Shown here: positions 1 to 4,994 of the stretch, piece by piece | Position numbering within the stretch: position 1 is the stretch's first letter | Layout of the letters: each line of letters opens with the position of its first letter | DNA from: Prevotellaceae bacterium | GTDB taxonomy: Bacteria > Bacteroidota > Bacteroidia > Bacteroidales > Bacteroidaceae | Direction of reading: 5' to 3' | Assembly (NCBI GenBank): GCA_003150315.1 | Contig: QAML01000106.1 | Location: forward strand, 1 to 7,368 | DNA length: 7,368 nt | Program-made: the position numbers and the translations under genes | Notes under the pieces: generated by a model | What the model saw: only the letters and a program-made list of their open reading frames with translations | What the model was told of the DNA's origin: nothing | The model's database searches: none

Positions 1-589
1 CCAGTGCGAGCGACGGAACCTCCGTCCCGTCCGCCAGCGAGAAAGACAGCAGGTGATGCCGCAGAACACCGTCTGTCCCATCCAGCATCACATTGATATG
101 TCCCCTTGTGGTAGCCTTTGCCAAAGCTTCATACGGCTCCTCAAATTCCAGAACAGAGAAGGTATCGAGACCATATTCCCCATTCTCTTCCTCTGTCATG
201 GAAGTGCCAAACCTGGCCGCACCTGCCGTGACTACATTGCCATACTTTCCGGCAGCTTCCGCCAGCCACTCGTCCGTACCCGCATCCCGCTCACTGGTAT
301 AGAGAATATCCAATGCGATCGCCGCCGGATGGCACTCTTCGCTTTCATTCAATGTATCCAGAACTGTAGCCATAACGTCCCGGCCCCACTGCTCATAGGG
401 GCCGATCTCTTCTATGGCGCGCTGATCGATTCCTACCAGCACGATCTCCCCATCCGGGGTGGAGCGGCTCTGATACATGGCATCACTGGCCGCAAGATCC
501 GAATATTTCAGAATACCAAGAGCGGCAAAACCAGTCAGTATCATCGCGATCAAAGCCGCGCAAACGGATATTTTCCAAACCTTTTTCAT
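1..589 (-). CDS. CHASE2-domain membrane sensor protein, N-terminal part (C-terminus beyond window)
   Basis: The visible 196 residues begin with a short basic end and a hydrophobic segment (about residues 8-28) that should be a signal anchor or first membrane helix. After it comes a CHASE2-type extracellular sensor: a DAMYQSR stretch (36-42), the strand and helix IVLVGIDQRAIEEIG (49-63), W68-G-R-D, the strand AAIALDILY (89-97), and the late signature GHINVMLDGTDGVLRHH (163-179), matching the usual G-x-x-N...D-x-DG-x-x-R pattern. In known families CHASE2 senses an unidentified extracellular signal and is followed by about three membrane helices and an output domain, often an adenylate/guanylate cyclase, a histidine kinase or a Ser/Thr kinase. 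That part lies beyond base 1, so the output is unknown. The ATG at 589-587 is chosen because it overlaps the stop of the propeller gene (ATGA) and has GGAGG seven bases upstream. The domain call is confident; a cyclase output is only a guess. Confidence 0.88.
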   Translation of the reverse strand, partial: MKKVWKISVCAALIAMILTGFAALGILKYSDLAASDAMYQSRSTPDGEIVLVGIDQRAIEEIGPYEQWGRDVMATVLDTLNESEECHPAAIALDILYTSERDAGTDEWLAEAAGKYGNVVTAGAARFGTSMTEEENGEYGLDTFSVLEFEEPYEALAKATTRGHINVMLDGTDGVLRHHLLSFSLADGTEVPSLAL

Positions 590-601
590 TCATTTTCCTC
601 C
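586..601 (-). promoter_or_regulatory. Shine-Dalgarno and ATGA stop-start overlap for the CHASE2 gene
   Basis: On the minus strand GGAGG (601-597) lies seven bases before the ATG at 589-587. That ATG shares bases with the TGA stop (588-586) of the propeller gene. The site decides the start over the out-of-frame ATG at 593-591. The overlap implies translational coupling. Confidence 0.85.
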
Positions 602-1569
602 AGATCCACCTGAAGAATCCGCCGCGAAAAGCTGTCACATATATACAGCGTATTATTCTGAACCAGCAGGCCGGCCGGTGAAAACAGCCGTTCCATTACC
701 TCAAGAGTAGTCACCTGACCGCCGCTGATGCAGCGAACCGCTCCATTTCCGGTATCGGAGATATACAGCGTACCGTCCGGCCCCGCTATAACTCGCTGCG
801 GGCAGGAAAACTGCGCTTTTGTGGCTGCTCCGTCCGCGCATCCTGCCTCGCCAGACCCGGCCAGCGTTTTTTTCTGTCCATCCTGATCCACCATCACAAT
901 GCGGTTTGCACCATTTTCCGCAATATACAGTACACCATCTGACCAGCACACACCCATGGGACCCTCCACGTCATCTACCACCGTGGTGACCGATCCGTCC
1001 TTGCTGATGCAACGAACAGCGCCCTGATGAGTGTCTGAAACATACAGATTGCCCTGATCGTCCGCAGTAAGACCCGTCGGATAGTCAAAAGCCACACCCA
1101 GATCCGTGACAGTCAGATTTTCCTTTGTCCGGCCGTTAACCGTCTCCACCTCATCTTTATGGATCAGACGCACCGCGTCATTGGACGCATCTGACACTGC
1201 CCAGCCGTCCAGGAAGGGAGCTATCGCCCATGGCAGGCCAAAAACACTCTCTTCTAGCTTGCCGTCCACGTAGCCGCCCAGAGGCTGACCGTACAGGTCT
1301 GCCTCCGTTATTTTGCCGGCATACGGTTTCATCGTACCATCCTTAAGACGCCAGATCACTTTATTGTACTGATCCGCTACAAGAAGTGTGCCGTCTGTAT
1401 CCACAGCAATATCGCAGGCGCCGCAGTCCTCATCCAGCAGTAAAAACTGCTGCGCTTGTTCTGTCATTTCCTCCGATTCTGTTATCTCTGTCGCGCTGAC
1501 CGCGGGCGCAGTGGCTCCACAGGCCGCCAGAGTCAGTATCAAAAGGGAACAAACAATTCTACTGCTCAT
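586..1569 (-). CDS. NHL-repeat six-bladed beta-propeller lipoprotein
   Basis: This is a 327-residue protein with a lipoprotein signal peptide: basic R4, a hydrophobic core, and the lipobox L14-A-A-C17, so Cys17 is probably lipidated and the protein tethered outside the membrane. A short Thr/Glu-rich linker (about 18-42) leads to six NHL-type repeats, roughly at 52-85, 107-146, 160-198, 203-238, 253-290 and 296-324. Each has the typical core of a small or aromatic strand, D/E, a short variable turn, and a closing V/I strand, for example GTLYISDTGNGAVRCI at 266-281. Six blades would close one propeller. NHL propellers usually bind proteins, carbohydrates or other ligands; a few have enzyme activity, but I see no catalytic set here. 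The ATG overlaps the stop of the FecR-domain gene, and AGGAGG lies ten bases upstream, so the start is well supported. The coupling suggests it works with the FecR and CHASE2 proteins. The ligand is unknown. Confidence 0.9.
   Translation of the reverse strand: MSSRIVCSLLILTLAACGATAPAVSATEITESEEMTEQAQQFLLLDEDCGACDIAVDTDGTLLVADQYNKVIWRLKDGTMKPYAGKITEADLYGQPLGGYVDGKLEESVFGLPWAIAPFLDGWAVSDASNDAVRLIHKDEVETVNGRTKENLTVTDLGVAFDYPTGLTADDQGNLYVSDTHQGAVRCISKDGSVTTVVDDVEGPMGVCWSDGVLYIAENGANRIVMVDQDGQKKTLAGSGEAGCADGAATKAQFSCPQRVIAGPDGTLYISDTGNGAVRCISGGQVTTLEVMERLFSPAGLLVQNNTLYICDSFSRRILQVDLEENE
1519..1569 (-). other. Lipoprotein signal peptide and lipobox of the NHL protein
   Basis: Residues 1-17, MSSRIVCSLLILTLAAC, fit a short type II signal peptide, with lipobox L-A-A-C and glycine following at position 18. 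Cys17 would be the lipid-modified first residue of the mature protein. Cys7 lies too near the start to be the site. Confidence 0.85.
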
Positions 1570-1585
1570 TGTTCTGTCTCCTCCT
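1566..1585 (-). promoter_or_regulatory. Shine-Dalgarno and ATGA overlap for the NHL lipoprotein gene
   Basis: AGGAGG (1585-1580), extended to AAGGAGGAG, precedes the ATG at 1569-1567, which overlaps the TGA (1568-1566) of the FecR-domain gene. The strong site sits inside the last codons of the upstream gene, again pointing to coupled translation. Confidence 0.85.
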
Positions 1586-4500
1586 TATCTGTTTGATTTG
1601 TCTGAGGCTCCGATGAGCTGGCCTCGGTCTCATTCTCTGTTCCTGCTCCTGACGGAGTGGTTTCCTCCGGCATCTCCACAACCGCAGCTTCCGTAGTTCC
1701 TTCCGGCGCGGCTGTCCCGTCCGGCATTTCCGAAGACGTATCCTCTGTAATATCCGCCTCTCCCGGCGTTTCTGAAGACGTATCCTCTGTGGAGACTTCT
1801 CCCGTCGTATCGCCTGAGGAAGAAGTCTCCTCCGGCGTTTCGATAGACGTACCATCTGTGGTCTCGCCTGCCGCAATTGTCTCCGATGGTGTTTCTGTGG
1901 AAGCGCCATCCGCAGTGTCTTCTGTTGCAGTTGTCTCTCCTGGTGCTTCCGTATCCTCGCTCTCTGCAGTTTTCTCCGCAAGGGCCATGGTGTTGATTCC
2001 TTCTGGGCCGGTAATCATGCCATCACCCGCTATATTTCCAGAAATAGCCTCATCCTGACTTGCGGCATCATACGTAATTGTGCCGTTATTGGTCAAGGTA
2101 TGGCCGTCTGAAATGGTCAGCTTAGAGCCGCTTGGAATATGTAGGGTCTCTCCGTCAGCGACTGTCAAATCCTGATTCAGTATTACTTCACCATAGACTG
2201 TTCCGGCTGTATCCCTGAAAACAATTCCACAGTCAAAAGTATCAATTTCAGTGTCTGCACTATCTCCTCCACCAATATAGGCAGCACCATTGTTCGCTGT
2301 TGTTCTTACAATTACGCCATTGGTGATGTTTATACCACTGGCTTGGCCACCTTGACAACTACCACCAATTCCTGCACCTCCAGAGCTGCTGCCAGTAGTT
2401 GTAACATCTCCGCCGGATATCGTTATATTCGTTCCGTCACCGCCTTTATAACCGCCACCATAACCACCGCCGATTCCTGCACCTCCAGGTGCGCCTCCAG
2501 TGGCTATGACAGTTCCTCCGGATATCGTTATGTTGCTACCGCATCCGCCATAATTACCGCCACCAATGCCCGCACCGCCGTATTCTCCACCAGTAGCTAT
2601 GACAGTTCCTCCGGATATCGTTATATTCGTTCCTTTTCCGTCAATACCACCAGCGCTAGGCAAATTGGAGCCACCACCAATGCCTGCACCATTTCCACCT
2701 CCAGTGGCTGTGACAGTTCCACCGAGAATTTTAATATTATTGGCATTTCCGCAATAGTCACCACCAATGCCTGCCCCGGACGCTTGGCCCCTTGCCGTAA
2801 TTGTACCGGATTCAATGATAATGTTTGCGGTACTTCCACTTGATGCACCAATTCCCGCAGCACCCATACTTTCAGCATTCAGAGAACCACTTCCACTAAT
2901 TGTAAGGATTCCGTCTAACTCATCTTTCTCCAGCCCTGCACGCTGTGGTCCGCTCAACAAACTATTGCTGCCCTCCAGAGTAATCGTGGCGCTGGCTCCA
3001 CCTGTAACGGAAATCGGAGCTGGCAAATATCCATTAGTACCGCTAAGGTCAATGCTCACACCCGACAAAGTTACATTCGCATTGACACCATTTGTAACCG
3101 TAATCGTGTCCTTTTGGGTCGTGCCACTGATTACAAGTGATGTACTGGTAAGAATCGTCAGAACACCGTCACCATCAATTCCATTATCCCCAGCCGTCTC
3201 TACGTAGGAATAATCCGTTCCCGGCGTACCGCCCTCTACCGTAAAGTCTCCTGTGATATACGCCCACTTTGCATAGTAAGTGGTTGTCCCCGCCGGGAAT
3301 GTAGTAGGATAATCGGTTACTGGATCACCTGTGCACGCCTCATTGTCATACCATCCCTGGAACAAATAGCCTGTTCTGGTCGGCGCATCTGTCGGCGGCA
3401 GCGTCCCACTTACTGCTCCGTCAGTCACTCCAGTAATCACCATCGACGCACTGGCCCCGTCATCCGATGTAAAGTTCGGATCAAATACAATCTTTGCTTC
3501 TGCTGCCATCCAATGAGCATAAAGCGCATAATCTTTTGTCACCGGAATGTCCGCCGTAAATGGTTCTCCATTTTCTGCTGCCGTGAACCAGCCGTCAAAT
3601 ATATATCCCCCTCTGGTTGGGGAAGGCAGTGTCACTGTCGTATTATAATTAACTGTTACTGTCGTGCTGCCAGTCAACGTTCCACCGTTAGCATCGAACG
3701 TAACCTTGTAGGTCGGCTCCGGTGTAGCAGATGGCTGTGGACTTGGGCTCGGCTCCGGTGTCGCTGACGGCTGTGGACTCGGGCTTGGCTCCGGCGTCGC
3801 TGACGGCTGTGGAGTCGGGCTCGGCTCCGGCGCCACTGACGGCTGCGGACTCGGCTGTGGGATTGGCTGCGTCTCAGACTCTGTCACTGGTTCCGTCACC
3901 GGCTCAGTTTCTGTCTCGGTCGGCAGTGTCTCCGTCCCAGGTTCAGTAGCCGGTTCAGTAGCTGGCTCAGTAGCTGGCTCGGTAGCCGGTTCTTCCGTCA
4001 TCGTTTCCGTCGGCAGCTCCGGCGTTTCCGTCGCCGGTTCCGGCGATGGCTCCGTGCTGTTCTCTGTAGCAGGCTCTGTCGCCTTTTCCGTAGTCTTCTC
4101 GGTCGTTTTCGTAGTTGTGCTTTCCGACTCTGTCTCTGTCGTCCACACCGGATCTTTGGAAATCACCCGTTTGCCGGGATCCCAGCCTCCGGTCTGCTCC
4201 AGCCTCCTGGCCGTATTCTCTTCGTCCCCTTTCAGGCGCGCCTGAACCTCTTTCTCCATAATATTTCTGAGGTCAAGGCCGGACATCTGGAATATCTTTT
4301 CCTGAAGCTCAGTGTTTCCATAAATCTCCGCTAATACGAAGCCTGGGATATCTTCCAACGTTACCTCTCGTACATCGATGCCGCAGATACCTCCTTCTTC
4401 ATCTACCCAGAACACGGCAATCTCACCGGAGTGAACCGTCGCAACCTTCTGCTCTCCGGTCAGCGGATCTGTATATGTGCACTGTACCTCTCCCTCCAGG

Positions 4501-4961
4501 ACACACAGCTCTGTGTTCATACTGTCGAGCTTCCGGACCCATCCGCAAGTCCCGCGGATACCCGCCACCATGGTAGCGGTACAGATATCCATGGACTCTT
4601 CTTCCTCCAGAGGCTCCGTCACATTGAAAAACAGATCGCCTTCGTGGATCAGAAGTTCCAGCGCCTTTCCATCCTTTCGAAGCTCCAGCTCGCTCACCGC
4701 ATTCATCTTTGCCAGCTTGGCATCATCCAGGTTCACCCAGGCATAGCTTGCCTCCTCCGTAGAGACAAAGTAGCCGTTATACAAACGCATTTTATCCAGG
4801 ATCGTCATCTCATGGGCGCTGTTATTTGTCACATGCACCGTGCCCTCTGTTTTCATCATCTGTACCGAAACAGCGTTCTCTGCCAGAATCGACCCTGCCA
4901 TTCCCAAGCATAAGGCAAGTACCGCCACCAGAATAGTTAAAAAGCGTGTTTTTCTACGCAT
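1566..4961 (-). CDS. Secreted FecR-domain protein with InlB-type repeats and Gly-rich solenoid
   Basis: This 1131-residue protein starts with a signal peptide (RRK, hydrophobic core, possible cleavage after A27). Residues about 30-200 form a FecR domain: an SVQMMKTEGTVHV strand, the ALELLIHEGDLFF strand, and the characteristic GIRGT at 134-138. Next come a helical stretch (200-260), a Thr/Glu/Pro linker (273-365), a Pro/Ser/Gln tandem repeat (366-417), and two Listeria-Bacteroides repeats ending in YAHW (481-484) and YAKW (563-566). Then follow a beta-rich stretch (570-684), a Gly-rich solenoid of GAGIGGG coils (685-904), a capping strand region (910-985) and an acidic Thr/Glu/Ser tail (993-1131). 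No LPXTG motif, C-terminal membrane helix or surface-layer homology domain is seen, so anchoring is unclear. Proteobacterial FecR proteins are anti-sigma partners, but here the FecR domain sits outside the cell and no sigma factor gene is in view. A role as surface ligand-binding or adhesion protein feeding the downstream propeller and CHASE2 sensor is inference. AAGGAG seven bases upstream supports the start. Confidence 0.9.
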   Translation of the reverse strand: MRRKTRFLTILVAVLALCLGMAGSILAENAVSVQMMKTEGTVHVTNNSAHEMTILDKMRLYNGYFVSTEEASYAWVNLDDAKLAKMNAVSELELRKDGKALELLIHEGDLFFNVTEPLEEEESMDICTATMVAGIRGTCGWVRKLDSMNTELCVLEGEVQCTYTDPLTGEQKVATVHSGEIAVFWVDEEGGICGIDVREVTLEDIPGFVLAEIYGNTELQEKIFQMSGLDLRNIMEKEVQARLKGDEENTARRLEQTGGWDPGKRVISKDPVWTTETESESTTTKTTEKTTEKATEPATENSTEPSPEPATETPELPTETMTEEPATEPATEPATEPATEPGTETLPTETETEPVTEPVTESETQPIPQPSPQPSVAPEPSPTPQPSATPEPSPSPQPSATPEPSPSPQPSATPEPTYKVTFDANGGTLTGSTTVTVNYNTTVTLPSPTRGGYIFDGWFTAAENGEPFTADIPVTKDYALYAHWMAAEAKIVFDPNFTSDDGASASMVITGVTDGAVSGTLPPTDAPTRTGYLFQGWYDNEACTGDPVTDYPTTFPAGTTTYYAKWAYITGDFTVEGGTPGTDYSYVETAGDNGIDGDGVLTILTSTSLVISGTTQKDTITVTNGVNANVTLSGVSIDLSGTNGYLPAPISVTGGASATITLEGSNSLLSGPQRAGLEKDELDGILTISGSGSLNAESMGAAGIGASSGSTANIIIESGTITARGQASGAGIGGDYCGNANNIKILGGTVTATGGGNGAGIGGGSNLPSAGGIDGKGTNITISGGTVIATGGEYGGAGIGGGNYGGCGSNITISGGTVIATGGAPGGAGIGGGYGGGYKGGDGTNITISGGDVTTTGSSSGGAGIGGSCQGGQASGINITNGVIVRTTANNGAAYIGGGDSADTEIDTFDCGIVFRDTAGTVYGEVILNQDLTVADGETLHIPSGSKLTISDGHTLTNNGTITYDAASQDEAISGNIAGDGMITGPEGINTMALAEKTAESEDTEAPGETTATEDTADGASTETPSETIAAGETTDGTSIETPEETSSSGDTTGEVSTEDTSSETPGEADITEDTSSEMPDGTAAPEGTTEAAVVEMPEETTPSGAGTENETEASSSEPQTNQTDKEETEQ
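1569..1985 (-). repeat. Acidic Thr/Glu/Ser-rich C-terminal tail
   Basis: Residues 993-1131 are low complexity, rich in Thr, Glu, Ser, Gly and Pro. EDTSSE occurs at 1059-1064 and 1073-1078, matching a 17-base DNA block at 1732-1748 repeated exactly 42 bases away at 1774-1790. The tail ends in KEETEQ with no LPXTG, hydrophobic segment or positive cluster, unlike a sortase substrate. Confidence 0.8.
2250..2909 (-). repeat. Gly-rich GAGIGGG solenoid repeats
   Basis: About seven coils of 28-37 residues (685-904) follow the scheme NITISGGTVxATGG, short variable bit, GGAGIGGG, Gly-rich loop. The best copies are at 742-778, 779-809, 810-844 and 845-875; the first two and the last (876-904) are degenerate. 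The regular T-I-x-x-G-T-V strands suggest a beta-helix or beta-solenoid. At DNA level 2497-2534 and 2590-2627 agree at 36 of 38 bases, and a 23-base block at 2413-2435 recurs exactly at 2611-2633. Confidence 0.85.
3264..3710 (-). repeat. Two InlB-type (Listeria-Bacteroides) repeats
   Basis: Residues 418-484 and 489-566 each run from a KVTFDANGG or KIVFDPN strand, through a PTRxGYxFxGW motif (448-458 and 527-537), to a closing YAxW. This is the Flg_new/List-Bact repeat pattern of Firmicute surface proteins, a small beta-grasp-like fold commonly found in adhesins. The second copy is longer, with an insertion after the first strand. Confidence 0.88.
3723..3830 (-). repeat. Tandem 36-base repeat, three PEPSPSPQPSAT units
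   Basis: Three 12-residue units (378-389, 390-401, 402-413) differ only by T/S at one position; a degenerate partial unit (369-377) precedes them and PEPT follows. DNA copies are close to identical, which suggests recent expansion. The Pro-rich spacer should be stiff and extended. Confidence 0.9.
3867..4145 (-). repeat. Thr/Glu/Pro-rich linker of the FecR-domain protein
   Basis: Residues 273-365 are nearly all Thr, Glu, Pro, Ser and Ala in T-E-x-x patterns, and are expected to be extended and disordered, possibly glycosylated. The stretch separates the FecR domain from the outer repeats, so it probably works as a cell-wall-spanning stalk. Confidence 0.85.
3942..3989 (-). repeat. Tandem 12-base repeat, four PATE units
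   Basis: Four successive copies encode PATE (residues 325-340). At DNA level the units read as variants of ggttcagtagcc, differing at a few third positions. Because each unit is four whole codons, gain or loss keeps the frame. Confidence 0.9.
4881..4961 (-). other. Signal peptide of the FecR-domain protein
   Basis: The first 27 residues have a basic start (RRKTR), a hydrophobic core (FLTILVAVLALCLGMAG) and a plausible cleavage site after SILA. There is a Cys at residue 18, but it is within the core and lacks a proper lipobox spacing, so a lipoprotein fate is less likely than Sec export with type I cleavage or an uncleaved anchor. Confidence 0.8.
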
Positions 4962-4994
4962 TCTTCCACTCCTTTTTACATTTTAATGCTACAT
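4962..4994 (-). promoter_or_regulatory. 33-base spacer with the ribosome site of the FecR-domain gene
   Basis: The only non-coding gap in the window. It contains AAGGAG (4974-4969) seven bases before the ATG. I see no hairpin followed by T-run and no convincing -35/-10 pair on the minus strand, so read-through from the permease gene is likely, though a weak promoter inside the permease's 3' end cannot be excluded. Confidence 0.7.

Noticed and set aside
53..613. 186-residue plus-strand open frame
   Set aside because: It is antisense to the CHASE2 coding sequence, which has clear domain motifs, a ribosome site and a coupled start.
1559..1981. Arg/Gln-rich frame on the minus strand, 140 residues
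   Set aside because: It is a shifted frame of the same tail repeats; composition is an artefact and the stop-start coupling supports the main frame instead.
1657..2058. Open frame on the plus strand across the acidic tail
   Set aside because: It is the complement of low-complexity Thr/Glu/Ser codons, gives a Ser/Val-rich product with no known domain, and lacks a ribosome site.
2250..2909. Regular repeats as a possible CRISPR array
   Set aside because: Units are codon-phased, imperfect and translate into a consistent beta-solenoid; there are no unique spacers between exact repeats.
2343..3207. Several plus-strand open frames opposite the solenoid
   Set aside because: They arise from the repeat complement (Gly and Thr codons read in reverse) and conflict with a well-supported gene on the minus strand.
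4962..4994. Terminator or promoter between the permease and FecR gene
   Set aside because: No stem-loop with T-run and no paired -35/-10 elements can be seen in the 33 bases.
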